A stretch of 64,000 bases of DNA. Origin: an uncultured Hyphomicrobiales bacterium. Its GTDB lineage: Bacteria > Pseudomonadota > Alphaproteobacteria > Rhizobiales > Ancalomicrobiaceae. Under the pieces are notes generated by a model that did not search any database, had not been told where the DNA came from, and saw only the letters and a list, made by a program, of their open reading frames with translations. The translations under genes and the position numbers were made by a program. The DNA is taken from NCBI GenBank assembly GCA_903930435.1, contig CAIYYN010000020.1, forward strand, positions 1-64,000, given 5' to 3'. Of the stretch, positions 1 to 8,833 are shown piece by piece (the stretch's first letter is position 1; each line of letters begins with the position of its first letter).

Positions 1-441
1 ACCAAGGCACTCACGATCACGGCGAACAACTAGACCAAGACCTATGGCTCGACGTTGAGTTTCGCGGGAACGGAGTTCACGACATCCGGCCTTGTCAATG
101 GCGACACGGTGACATCGGCGACGCTTTCCTCTGCGGGCGCGGCCAATACTGCGATCGTCGGCAGCTACGGGATCGCAGCTTCCGCCGCCATTGGAACGGG
201 CCTGTCGAACTACGCGATCAGCTATACCGGTGGTATGCTGACGGTCACGGAGAGGACCGCACAACCAGACCCAGCTTCCGAAGCTATCCTGCGCAATTCG
301 AACATTGGTCCTGTCGACAACGATAAATTTTGTTCCCTCACCGATAACGCGATTACGTGCCTTTCCATACAACAAGGCCCGCTCGGACGTGGTTTTCCCT
401 GGGTTACAAGCCAATTCCGATTTCTTGTCGCGTGGCAGTAG
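1..441 (+). pseudogene. 3' end of an MBG-repeat adhesin gene, interrupted by an amber codon
   Basis: Frame 1 reads TKALTITANN, then TAG at 31-33, then TKTYGSTLSFAGTEF and onward to a stop at 439-441. This is the MBG-2 type repeat seen in very large secreted haemagglutinin-like surface proteins; the stop falls inside one repeat, where a residue such as Gln is usual, so a single CAG-to-TAG change would explain it. A TTG at 55 could be called a start, but it lies in the middle of the repeat and has no convincing ribosome site. After LTVTERT the last 60 or so residues show no repeat and contain two cysteines. The true 5' end is left of the window. The family reading is fairly sure; whether the stop inactivates the gene or is a sequencing error cannot be decided here. 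Confidence 0.6.
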
Positions 442-571
442 ACTTGGCCGCGTAAGTTCGCCGGCGTATTCGTGACTGGAGCAGCGAAGGCGCGGGGCGG
501 GCCATACTCACAGGGAACGGGCGACCGTTTGCAAGCACCCGACGAAATGACGTGACGCGTTCTTTCCATGC

Positions 572-587
572 ATCAAATCGATTTGAT
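572..587. promoter_or_regulatory. Perfect 16-bp palindrome upstream of the MttB operon
   Basis: ATCAAATCGATTTGAT is identical to its own reverse complement. It lies about 110 bp before the start of the MttB-family gene in a 254-bp gap with no credible gene. It is a plausible operator for the operon 696-4035. The binding protein is unknown; the LysR regulator encoded at 5226-6128 is one candidate. Confidence 0.4.
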
Positions 588-695
588 CTATGGCGTCGCA
601 GAAATGAAATTGCCTTGGTTGGTGTCGGTTGAGACACTTTTAAAGTCGCTGGTGAAAAAGCGTAAGGCCTCGATTTGCCGGGCAACAGGGTGACG

Positions 696-2255
696 ATGAC
701 CGAGGATAGCCCAGCAAGATCGCGAGGATCTGCTACCGAGAAGGCATCCCGCCGTGGCCGGACAGATCGTCGGATGCCGATCGCACCATCGCAAAGGGAT
801 TGGTTTGGTTCGCGCTATGACGCGCTGCAAGCGCATGACGTGGAAACAATCCTTGCGGCTTCCCTCGATATCATGGCCAATCTTGGGGTCGCTGATGCCT
901 CGTCCCTCGTGATCGAAACGATTGTTGCTGCCGGCGGATCGCTGAGCAGCGACGGTCGGTTGCTGTTCCCGGAAGCCCTCGTCAGAACTGCCATTGCCGG
1001 GCTGAGCAAAAGCGTACTGCTGGCCGGGCGATTAGCCCAGCATGATTTGCGGCTTGAAGGAAGACGTGTCCATGCCGGTAGCGGTGGCGCGGCTCCGTTT
1101 CTCATCGATATGGAGACCGATACCTATCGTCCCTCGACGCTGCGGGATCTCTATGACGCGGCGCGGCTTGTCGATGCCCTGGAGCATGTACATTTCTTCT
1201 CGCGGTCCGTCGTGGCACGAGACATGGAAACGCCGCATGCGCTTGCCGTCAACACGGCTTTCGCGTCATTAGCGGGCACCGCAAAACACGTGATGGTGTC
1301 CGCCGATCATCCCGATCAGGTCTGTGCAATCGCCGACATGTGTTATCGCATTGCAGGGTCGGGCGATGAGTTCCGTCGGCGACCGTTCCTGTCCTTGAAC
1401 ATCAATCATGTGACGCCACCCCTGCGTCTATCGCAGGAAGCATTCGCCGTCATGGCAACGGCGATTGACCTCGGCATTCCGGTGCATGTGAATACGTTCG
1501 GCCAGATGGGGGCGTCCAGCCCGGTCACGTTGGCAGGTTGCCTGGCGCAGACAACGGCTGAAACCCTCGCCGGATTGGTGTTTGCCTGGCTCAGGAACCC
1601 CGAGGTCAAGGCGATCATGGGCATGCGTCCGATGGTGACCGATCTGCGCACAGGTGGCATGGCTGGTGGCGGTGGCGAACAGGCATTGTTGACGGCGGCC
1701 TCCATCCAGATCGCGCAGCATCTGGGCCTGCCGAATTCAACAATCGCGGGAGCAGCAGACAGCAAAATCTCCGATGCGCAGAGCGGTTATGAAAAGGCGT
1801 TGACCGTCAGTCTGGCTGCGCAGGCCGGGTGCAACATGATCACCCAGGCCTGTGGTATGCAGGCGGGATTGATGGGATGCTCATTCGAGAGCTATGTCAT
1901 TGATAATGACATGATCGGGTCGATCCTGAGTTCGCTCGCGCCCATCGAAGTCTCCGACCGGACGCTGGCACTGGCCTCAATCGCCGAAGTCGTGCGTGGT
2001 GAAGGCCATTTTCTTGGGCAATCCGAGACGTTGCAGCGCATGAATTCGGACTTCGTCTATCCGCGCCTCGCCGACCGCAGGGGTGTACAGGAATGGGAAC
2101 TGGCGGGATCGCCGGATATCCGCGGTCTTGCCAAGCCAAGGGCACGTGAAATACTCGCGGCGCATTTTCCCACCTACATGTCGGCGGATCTGATTTCGGA
2201 CTTGCGGCGGGATTTTGATATCCGGTTGCCGGATGAACACATGAGGGTGGGATGA
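696..2255 (+). CDS. Trimethylamine methyltransferase (MttB) family protein, non-pyrrolysine type
   Basis: A 519-residue protein of the MttB/COG5598 family, whose characterised members move a methyl group from trimethylamine or quaternary amines such as glycine betaine to a cobalt corrinoid protein. Recognisable family stretches include AMAGGGGEQ-like MAGGGGEQALLTAAS near the middle and AQAGCNMITQACGMQAGLM further on. No in-frame amber codon is present, so it is not a pyrrolysine enzyme. I start at ATG 696, after AGGGTG; TTG 675 and GTG 690 lie upstream in frame. Its stop overlaps the start of the next gene by four bases (ATGA), so the two are translationally coupled. No corrinoid protein or corrinoid reductase gene is in the window, which leaves the methyl acceptor unexplained. 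Substrate unknown. Confidence 0.82.
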   Translation: MTEDSPARSRGSATEKASRRGRTDRRMPIAPSQRDWFGSRYDALQAHDVETILAASLDIMANLGVADASSLVIETIVAAGGSLSSDGRLLFPEALVRTAIAGLSKSVLLAGRLAQHDLRLEGRRVHAGSGGAAPFLIDMETDTYRPSTLRDLYDAARLVDALEHVHFFSRSVVARDMETPHALAVNTAFASLAGTAKHVMVSADHPDQVCAIADMCYRIAGSGDEFRRRPFLSLNINHVTPPLRLSQEAFAVMATAIDLGIPVHVNTFGQMGASSPVTLAGCLAQTTAETLAGLVFAWLRNPEVKAIMGMRPMVTDLRTGGMAGGGGEQALLTAASIQIAQHLGLPNSTIAGAADSKISDAQSGYEKALTVSLAAQAGCNMITQACGMQAGLMGCSFESYVIDNDMIGSILSSLAPIEVSDRTLALASIAEVVRGEGHFLGQSETLQRMNSDFVYPRLADRRGVQEWELAGSPDIRGLAKPRAREILAAHFPTYMSADLISDLRRDFDIRLPDEHMRVG

Positions 2256-3187
2256 AAATTGCCGTTGTTGGCGCGGGTGCCATGGGGTCGGTTTATGCCG
2301 GACTGTTTGCCGAAGCCGGGCACGAAGTGGTCGCCATTGATACATGGCTTCATCATGTGACTGCGATCAACACGAGCGGACTACATTTGAGCGGTGCCAG
2401 CGGCGACCGGGTCATCACTGGTATCCGCGCCAGCACTGATCCGTCAGAAACCGCTGGCGCATCGCTCTTTATTCTGGCGACAAAGGGTGGTGCGGTTGGA
2501 GAGGCTGCCAGGGCAATCATGCCCTATGTCGGACCCGACGCGCTGGTCATCACCATCCAGAATGGCCTCGGTGCCGCCGAGCGCATCGCCGCCCACATGC
2601 CGACAGACCGCGTGTTGCTCGGGGTTGCCGATGGTTTTGGGGCTTCGATGAAGGGGCCGGGCCATGCGCATCATAATCTGATGAAGCTGATCCGCCTCGG
2701 CGAGATCGAGGGTGGCAACAGCGATCGCCTTGAAAAGCTTGCCGACCTCTGGCGCAGCGTCGGCTTCAATGCGCAAGCCTTCCCGGATATCCAACAACTG
2801 ATCTGGGAAAAGTTCCTCTGCAATGTCACAACGTCGGCGCCCTGCGCGGTCTTCGGCTGCACGCTTGGCGAACTGATGGCCAATCCGGACTGGTGGCGCA
2901 TCGCAATCGGATGCGCGCTGGAAGCCTACGCGGCAGGGAACGCGGAAGCAGTCCGTTTCAGCTTTGCCGACCCAATTGCCTATGTCACCGCGTTCACGGC
3001 ATCAATGCCAGCGGCAAGACCGTCGCTGGCCATTGACCATCTGGCCGGACGGCGGTGTGAAATTGATGCGATCAACGGCATGGTGCCGGTTGTCGCGGCG
3101 CGGCATGGGCTTGCCGCCCCTTATAATGACGCCCTGGCAACCGTGATCCGCGCGCGTGAAAGCAGCTTCGGAAAGGACCGGACATGA
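2252..3187 (+). CDS. Ketopantoate reductase (PanE/ApbA) family oxidoreductase
   Basis: 311 residues, normal for the family. An N-terminal Rossmann motif GAGAMGSVYAG (from about residue 7) binds NAD(P)H. TIQNGLGAAERI and WEKFLCNVTTSAPCAVFG match the conserved Asn and catalytic Lys regions of the C-terminal helical domain. Classical members reduce 2-dehydropantoate to pantoate in coenzyme A synthesis. This copy lies between an MttB-like methyltransferase and an FAH-family enzyme with four-base overlaps on both sides, so it more likely reduces a 2-oxo acid in that catabolic pathway than serves vitamin synthesis. The family is clear; the substrate is inferred only. Confidence 0.85.
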   Translation: MKIAVVGAGAMGSVYAGLFAEAGHEVVAIDTWLHHVTAINTSGLHLSGASGDRVITGIRASTDPSETAGASLFILATKGGAVGEAARAIMPYVGPDALVITIQNGLGAAERIAAHMPTDRVLLGVADGFGASMKGPGHAHHNLMKLIRLGEIEGGNSDRLEKLADLWRSVGFNAQAFPDIQQLIWEKFLCNVTTSAPCAVFGCTLGELMANPDWWRIAIGCALEAYAAGNAEAVRFSFADPIAYVTAFTASMPAARPSLAIDHLAGRRCEIDAINGMVPVVAARHGLAAPYNDALATVIRARESSFGKDRT

Positions 3188-4035
3188 AATTGGCGAGTTT
3201 CCTGCGTGACGGCGTGGCGGGCTATGGTCTGGTTAATGGCGATCGGCTGTTTCCCGTGAGCGATACGTTCCGCCAGCGCTTCCCCGGCCTGAAGCAGGTG
3301 ATTGCCGCGCAAGCCCTCTCGGAACTGGCGGTGGATTGCGCAAAGAGCACGGGTGAGCCAATTTCAGCCTTTGCGCTCCAACCGCCGATCCCGGACCCGG
3401 CGCGAGTGATCTGTGTCGGGATCAATTATCCGAAGCGATATCCGCTTGATGGCAAGCCTGTCAGTCCTGACACTATCATCCTCTTTGCCAAGTTGCCGGG
3501 AACCTTGCTCGGGGACGACGCGCAGCTTGAAATCCCCACGGGTCAGGCAGCCGAGACCTTCGATTACGAGGGCGAAGTTGCTGTTATCATCGGCAAGTCA
3601 GGCCGACATATCGCGCGCGAGGACGCACTCTTGCATGTCGCGGGCTACACCGTCCTGAATGATGGGTCTGTTCGCGCGTGGCAGAAGCACAGCGTTCACG
3701 CGGGCAAGAATTTTCACGGCTCCGGATCGTGTGGACCCTGGATGGTGACCGCCGACGAGATTGATGACGTCGAGGCGATGACGATCACGACGCGGCTGAA
3801 CGGAGACGTGGTTCAGCACGCGGCGCTCCGCGAGATGTTCTTCTCGATCCCCGAGATCATTGCCTATGTTTCGCACACCATGCCGCTGGAACCAGGCGAC
3901 ATCATCGCGACGGGATCGCCGGAAGGTTCAGGTGGCAGCCGTTCGCCTCAGCGATTCCTGCGGCAAGGTGACCACCTCGAATTCGAAGTCAGCGGCGTCG
4001 GCTGCCTCAGGAACCGGGTCGGGATCGAGGGCTAG
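3184..4035 (+). CDS. Fumarylacetoacetate hydrolase family protein
   Basis: 283 residues, typical of the single-domain FAH family (COG0179), which hydrolyses, decarboxylates or isomerises acylpyruvates and related 2-oxo acids with a divalent metal. The motif VICVGINYPKRY (about residue 77) opens the fold. DYEGEVAVIIGK supplies metal-binding acidic residues, and GDIIATGSPEGSG is the C-terminal signature. The start overlaps the upstream reductase by four bases and ends the MttB operon. Its stop shares the palindrome CTAG with the stop of the convergent dehydrogenase gene, leaving no room for a terminator between them. Exact reaction unknown. Confidence 0.87.
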   Translation: MKLASFLRDGVAGYGLVNGDRLFPVSDTFRQRFPGLKQVIAAQALSELAVDCAKSTGEPISAFALQPPIPDPARVICVGINYPKRYPLDGKPVSPDTIILFAKLPGTLLGDDAQLEIPTGQAAETFDYEGEVAVIIGKSGRHIAREDALLHVAGYTVLNDGSVRAWQKHSVHAGKNFHGSGSCGPWMVTADEIDDVEAMTITTRLNGDVVQHAALREMFFSIPEIIAYVSHTMPLEPGDIIATGSPEGSGGSRSPQRFLRQGDHLEFEVSGVGCLRNRVGIEG

Positions 4036-5093
4036 TCACCGATACCCAAGGAGCGGGCAAGTGCCTGAATTTCGGACCAGGTATTTTCCGGCGACTGGAT
4101 GAGGCCCTCCGTATTGGCCTGGCGGCGTTCACGCTCGCGCTCGCCTGGAATTTCGACCCGCTCAAATCCATCAGCTGGCGGGCATTCACGCAATTCGCGC
4201 AGGATTTCTTCGGCGACGGTCTGCAATGTACCGGCCTGCCGATATCGGTTCGTATCAAGTGCCAGGACGAGCCAGTTCACTTCCGTGGTCACCGGTCCCA
4301 GCATGGCCTCGCAAATCAATTCAGCCATGACAGCGAGTCCATAGCCCATCGGTCCACCCTTTGGCAGGATGGCGCCGCCATTGAAATAGGCCTCCGGATC
4401 GCGCGATGGGACGCCATCAGCATCAATGATCGCCCCTTCCGGCACGCGCGCGCCAGCGGTGCGGGCCGCATAGAGCCATCCACCTGCAATGATCGACGTG
4501 GCGAAGTCGACGACAACGGGCCCCCGCTCGCCACCCGGCATCGCAAAACAGAACGGATTGGTTGGCAGAACAGCTTTTTTCCCGCCATAGGGCGCGACCT
4601 GACGCCAGTTCTGGCGACCGCCGCCGCCAACGATCATAACGAAAAACCCCCGGTCAGCGCCGCGCTCGGCATAGGCGCCCAATCGCCCGGTATGGCCGAC
4701 GCTCCGCACCGGCACTGCTGTAATTCCCGAGGCCGAGGCCATGTCGCAGCATGTGTCGACAGCCAGCCGCATGGCCGGGATACCAATCCCGCCGTTTCCG
4801 TCAACTTCGACGACGCCTTTGGCAGTCGTCCTGAGTTCTGGCCTTGCCTTTGCCAGCATGTAGCCGGTCCGGAATTGATTGGCATATTGCAGGCAACGCA
4901 TGATCCCGTGTGATTCAATCCCGCTCAATTCGGTTTCGACCAGATGCGCGGCAACAGCGGCGGCGGTTTCGGCGTCACACCCCAGGCGCAAGAAGATATC
5001 CGCGAGGACCTGGGTAACTTTCGACGCCTTCAGCGTCACACGATCTCCATCCAGTGACAATTTGCTGGAGAGTGTTTGTGTCGTCTTGGCCAC
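4032..5093 (-). CDS. Malate/L-lactate dehydrogenase (Ldh_2) family oxidoreductase
   Basis: About 353 residues of the Ldh_2 family (COG2055), NAD(P)-dependent 2-hydroxyacid dehydrogenases unrelated to classical LDH; members act on malate, sulfolactate, ureidoglycolate or 2,3-diketogulonate. Visible motifs are ESHGIMR (His region), VDGNGGIGIPAM, VGHTGRLGAYAE and LPTNPFCFAMP. I prefer the GTG start at 5093, eight bases after GAGGGAGG; an ATG at 5111 would add six residues. It is convergent with the FAH gene, sharing the bases CTAG, and divergent from the LysR gene about 130 bp away, the usual arrangement for a LysR target. Confidence 0.85.
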   Translation of the reverse strand: MAKTTQTLSSKLSLDGDRVTLKASKVTQVLADIFLRLGCDAETAAAVAAHLVETELSGIESHGIMRCLQYANQFRTGYMLAKARPELRTTAKGVVEVDGNGGIGIPAMRLAVDTCCDMASASGITAVPVRSVGHTGRLGAYAERGADRGFFVMIVGGGGRQNWRQVAPYGGKKAVLPTNPFCFAMPGGERGPVVVDFATSIIAGGWLYAARTAGARVPEGAIIDADGVPSRDPEAYFNGGAILPKGGPMGYGLAVMAELICEAMLGPVTTEVNWLVLALDTNRYRQAGTLQTVAEEILRELRECPPADGFERVEIPGERERERRQANTEGLIQSPENTWSEIQALARSLGIGD

Positions 5094-5225
5094 CGTGCAG
5101 GCCTCCCTCATCGATCGTCCGGACTGGCGCGTTATTGTGTGTGCAACAGCCTATGGGCGGGCGGAACATTGACAAGCGACTATCGTTCTCGGCATGGATA
5201 AAGGAAATTGAGGCTATGGGAGGCG

Positions 5226-6128
5226 TTGGGACCGTTGACGTACACCAGAAGACGTTTGCCACTCACGGCCTTGCGAACATTCGAGGTTGCTGCCCGACGC
5301 CTCAGCTTCAAGGATGCCGCTGAAGAATTGCACGTGAGTTCAACGACGGTCAGCAACCAGATCCGGCAACTGGAGAAGGATTGGGGATGCCAGCTGTTTG
5401 TCCGCAAGACGCGGCAGGTGATCCTTACCGATGCCGGGCGATCGCTGGCCCGGGTGATAAGTCGAGCATTTGATGACATTCGCGCCGAGGTGGAATCGCA
5501 TATTTCATCCATGCGGAAGACGGTGCACCTTGCGGTAGGTCCGATCTTCGGTGCCAGATGGCTCATTCCGAGGCTCAGCAAATTCTATCGATTGCACCCG
5601 AAAATCGATCTGATCCTGCATCACAGTCCGCGCATCACGAGTATCGAGCACTTGCCCGCGACGATCGCGGTGGACTGGGGTAATGGCGACTGGAAGGGCA
5701 TCGAGGCAACTCATCTGCTCGATATCCACTACAAACCGATTGTCAGCCCGTCCTTTCTCAGGGAATACGGGCCAATCAATAGTGTCGACGATCTGGCGCG
5801 GCTCCCCATCATTCACCAGAGCGAGCGGATCGAGTGGACCGCCTGGCTGCGCCTGATGGGGCGATCCGATTTGAAATTCGGCAATGAAGTCATCATCACG
5901 GACTCCAATGTCGTGACGCAGGCGGCTATCGATGGGCAGGGCATTGCGCTCGGAGCCTTCCCCTTCGTGCAGGCCGAGGTGGATTCCGGTCGATTGATCT
6001 GCCCGTTTGACGTGCCCTTGCATCCCAGCCGCGGCTATTATCTGCTGACGCATCCGGGTGCGAGAACGGTCGCGGAAGTCCGGGCAGTGTGCAGTTGGCT
6101 CGAGGCAGAGGCAGCACTGACCATCTGA
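5226..6128 (+). CDS. LysR-family transcriptional regulator, GcvA-like
   Basis: About 300 residues. The winged helix-turn-helix spans the first 65 (ALRTFEVAARRLSFKDAAEE, then HVSSTTVSNQIRQLE), followed by a linker helix and an effector-binding domain with WGNGDW and SNVVTQAAIDGQGIALG, as in GcvA-type regulators. The start is uncertain: TTG codons at 5208, 5226, 5235 and 5256 are in frame. I chose 5226 because GGAGG lies just before it. Divergence from the Ldh_2 gene suggests it controls that gene and perhaps the neighbouring MttB and ABC-importer operons. The effector is unknown; the GcvA resemblance says nothing certain about glycine. Confidence 0.85.
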   Translation: MGPLTYTRRRLPLTALRTFEVAARRLSFKDAAEELHVSSTTVSNQIRQLEKDWGCQLFVRKTRQVILTDAGRSLARVISRAFDDIRAEVESHISSMRKTVHLAVGPIFGARWLIPRLSKFYRLHPKIDLILHHSPRITSIEHLPATIAVDWGNGDWKGIEATHLLDIHYKPIVSPSFLREYGPINSVDDLARLPIIHQSERIEWTAWLRLMGRSDLKFGNEVIITDSNVVTQAAIDGQGIALGAFPFVQAEVDSGRLICPFDVPLHPSRGYYLLTHPGARTVAEVRAVCSWLEAEAALTI

Positions 6129-6295
6129 CATGTCGCCGCAAAGTGTCCTGACTTGATGCATAAAGTTTTTTTAATGTACCGAGGCCGATTTTGTGGTTTG
6201 TCAGCATTTTGGTGCCGGATCACTCTGGAGAACGCTAAAACCATGACACCAGTTCATGGATTGGACAGGACGACGGCACGGGGAGACTTGCAAAA

Positions 6296-7789
6296 ATGCG
6301 TAAACTGACGGGCCTTGTGTTTATGGCCATTCTTGCAAGCATATCGGTGGTTCGCGCCGAACCGACGGGCACATTCCGGCAGGCGCACGAGGTCGGTTCT
6401 GGCAACGCTTCGGATCTCGACCCGATCTCCAAGGGTCGCGTCTTCCAGATCACCGAAAAAATCATGAGCCGTCTGGTTCGTCCATCGATGGAAGGCACTC
6501 CGAGCCCTGATCTTGCGGTCAGTTGGTCCGCCAATTCAGACGCAACGGTGTGGACCTTCAAACTGCGCAGCGGTGTCAAGTTTCATGACGGCAAGCCGTT
6601 CACATCTGAAGATGCCGTTTATTCGCTGCAGCGGGTGATCGACCCCAAACTCGATTCCCCGGCAAAATCAACGCTGAAGGGCGTCACCAAGATTGAAGCC
6701 ATAGATCCTCTGACCCTTTCATTGACCCTGGCTGCCCCGAAGGCTGACTTGCCATTGGTCTTGACCGATTATCGCCTGCGCATGATTCCAGCCGGCTCCG
6801 GCGACACAATCAAATCGACAGGGATCGGCACGGGTCCTTTCAAGGTCGAAAAATTTGATCCGCAGGGTGTAACCGTCCTCACGGCCAACATGGACTATTG
6901 GGAAGGTCCACCCGCTGTTGCCAGAATGGAAATCATCGGCATTCCGGATGCGCAGGCCCGCTTGCAGGCGTTGCTTGGTGGTCAGCTGGATATGGAACCC
7001 GGTATTTCCCGCCAGCAAAGCGCTCTCATCCAGCGCAATCCGAAACTCAAGCTGCAGGAAGTGCCAACGGGCAACTGGCGCGGCATCGTGCTGCGGACTG
7101 ACGTCAAGCCGTTTGATGACGTGCGGGTTCGCAAGGCGATCCGCATGGCCGTTGATCGCAAGGCGATGGTCGGGCTGGTTGCCGCCGGGGCTGGGTTTAT
7201 TGGCTGCGATACGCCGGTCGGACCGAAGGACCAGTATCGCCTGGAAGAAGACGTTGCCACGATGTGCCCGCAGGATATCAAGGGTGCAAAAGCCCTTCTT
7301 GCCGAGGCGGGTTATCCGGACGGGATTGATTTTGATCTCTACGTGAGCACCGTTGAATCCGTCTGGCCAACCATCGCTGAGGCTTTCCAGCAGCAGGTGG
7401 CCGCTGCTGGCATTCGCGTCAAAATCGTCCAGGTCCCCAGTGACGGTTACTGGAGCCAGGTCTGGCTGAAGAAGGACGCGACCATGACGCGCTGGAACGA
7501 GCGTCCGGCGGACAGCCTGTTCAACGAGGTCTATCGGACTGGAGCGTCCTGGAACGAGTCACATCAAAGCGATCCCAAGTTTGATGCAATGCTGGATGCA
7601 GCAGGCAAGGAGCTGGACTTTGCCAAGCGCAAGGACATGTATGCCGCAATCCAGCGCTATCTCTGGGAAAACACGGGGACATATGTCGTCTATCACGCAA
7701 CGGTCTTCGTTGGTCTTTCGGCCCGCGTGAAGGATCTGGACGCCGTCGAAAATTTCTCGATCCGCTGGAACCGGGTCAGGGTCGATTGA
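6296..7789 (+). CDS. ABC transporter substrate-binding protein, peptide/nickel (SBP_bac_5) family
   Basis: 497 residues with a clear signal peptide (MRKLTGLVFMAILASISVVRA), so periplasmic. The family-5 signature is present: LAVSWSANSDATVWTFKLR, then GVKFHDGKPFTSEDAVYSL, and DVRVRKAIRMAVDRKAM in the middle. Members bind oligopeptides, nickel chelates, opines or glycosides. It starts at ATG 6296 after GGGGAG. It is the first gene of a five-gene importer and enzyme run (binding protein, two permeases, double ATPase, aldolase, peptidase). A pair of cysteines (GFIGCDTP and ATMCPQ) could form a disulfide. Substrate unknown; it probably feeds the enzymes on either side. Confidence 0.9.
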   Translation: MRKLTGLVFMAILASISVVRAEPTGTFRQAHEVGSGNASDLDPISKGRVFQITEKIMSRLVRPSMEGTPSPDLAVSWSANSDATVWTFKLRSGVKFHDGKPFTSEDAVYSLQRVIDPKLDSPAKSTLKGVTKIEAIDPLTLSLTLAAPKADLPLVLTDYRLRMIPAGSGDTIKSTGIGTGPFKVEKFDPQGVTVLTANMDYWEGPPAVARMEIIGIPDAQARLQALLGGQLDMEPGISRQQSALIQRNPKLKLQEVPTGNWRGIVLRTDVKPFDDVRVRKAIRMAVDRKAMVGLVAAGAGFIGCDTPVGPKDQYRLEEDVATMCPQDIKGAKALLAEAGYPDGIDFDLYVSTVESVWPTIAEAFQQQVAAAGIRVKIVQVPSDGYWSQVWLKKDATMTRWNERPADSLFNEVYRTGASWNESHQSDPKFDAMLDAAGKELDFAKRKDMYAAIQRYLWENTGTYVVYHATVFVGLSARVKDLDAVENFSIRWNRVRVD

Positions 7790-7870
7790 TAGCGGTACCC
7801 GGTGGCGCGGGCTTATCGGCAGCGCCATCAATGCTCCAGGCACAATCGCTAGAAACAAGAAGGGTAGAAC

Positions 7871-8833
7871 GTGGTCCGCCTGATCCTGCGACGACTGGGC
7901 CTTGGCCTGATCACGGTAGCGCTTGTCACGGGTATCATTTTTGTGGCCATCGAAATGCTGCCGGGCGATGCCTGCGTCGCCTATCTCGAGCGGGATGCGG
8001 TTGGACAGCGGCTGGAGAATTGCCGGGAACAACTCGGACTGAACAGGCCTGCCATTCAACGCTATGGTCTTTGGGTCGGTGCAGCAATCCGCGGCGATCT
8101 CGGTGTGTCAGCCAGCGGCGGAAAGGATATCGCGACTCTGGTTGGTGACCGATTCCGTAACACGCTGCTGCTGGCGCTTTGCGCGATTGTGGCCGGCGTA
8201 CCGCTTTCGCTCTTTCTCGGCGTAGTGACAGCCCTCAACCGGGACAAGTCTGCGGATCTGGTTGTTTCATCCATCGCAATCCTTGCGATGACGATCCCGG
8301 AATTTGTCACGGCGACTGTGCTGATCTTCGTCTTCTCGATCTGGCTCGAATGGGTGCCGGGGATCGTGATGACATCGGCCGGCGCACCTGTCGCGGCATT
8401 TTTTCCCGAAATTGTGCTGCCGACCGCGGCGCTCACCCTGGTGATGGCCGCCCATATCCTGCGCACGGTCCGGTCCAGCGTGATCGAGGTGATGGCCAGC
8501 GACTATGTCCAGATGGCGACGCTCAAGGGCGTGCCCTACTGGCAGATCATCTTCCGGCACGTGCTGCCAAACGCCCTGCTGCCTGCGATCAATGTCGTTG
8601 CGTTGACGATCGCCTGGTTACTTGGCGGCGTCGTGGTTATCGAGAAGGTGTTCAATTATCCCGGACTTGGCCGCTTGATGATTGATGCCATCTCGGATCG
8701 TGACATACCAGTGGTCCAGGCCATCGCCTTGATCCTTGCGACCGTCTATGTCGCCGTCAATCTCGGGGCTGACGTTCTGACGCTCTTGCTCAATCCCCGC
8801 CTGCGCACCCTTCAGATGCGAGGCACGCGATGA
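7871..8833 (+). CDS. ABC transporter permease, DppB-like
   Basis: 320 residues. An N-terminal transmembrane helix (LGLGLITVALVTGIIFVAIE) is followed by the BPD_transp_1 domain with about six membrane segments. The cytoplasmic coupling (EAA-type) loop is SDYVQMATLKGVPYWQIIFRHVLPNAL. This is the DppB/OppB half of an oligopeptide-type importer. It starts at GTG 7871 after AAGGGTAG. An 81-bp gap separates it from the binding-protein gene, and it overlaps the second permease by four bases. Confidence 0.9.
   Translation: MVRLILRRLGLGLITVALVTGIIFVAIEMLPGDACVAYLERDAVGQRLENCREQLGLNRPAIQRYGLWVGAAIRGDLGVSASGGKDIATLVGDRFRNTLLLALCAIVAGVPLSLFLGVVTALNRDKSADLVVSSIAILAMTIPEFVTATVLIFVFSIWLEWVPGIVMTSAGAPVAAFFPEIVLPTAALTLVMAAHILRTVRSSVIEVMASDYVQMATLKGVPYWQIIFRHVLPNALLPAINVVALTIAWLLGGVVVIEKVFNYPGLGRLMIDAISDRDIPVVQAIALILATVYVAVNLGADVLTLLLNPRLRTLQMRGTR

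Noticed and set aside
696-2255. Pyrrolysine in the MttB protein
   Set aside because: The frame has no internal TAG, and no pyl genes are in the window.
5505-6161. 218-residue leftward open frame
   Set aside because: Antisense to the LysR regulator; no domain and poor codon pattern.
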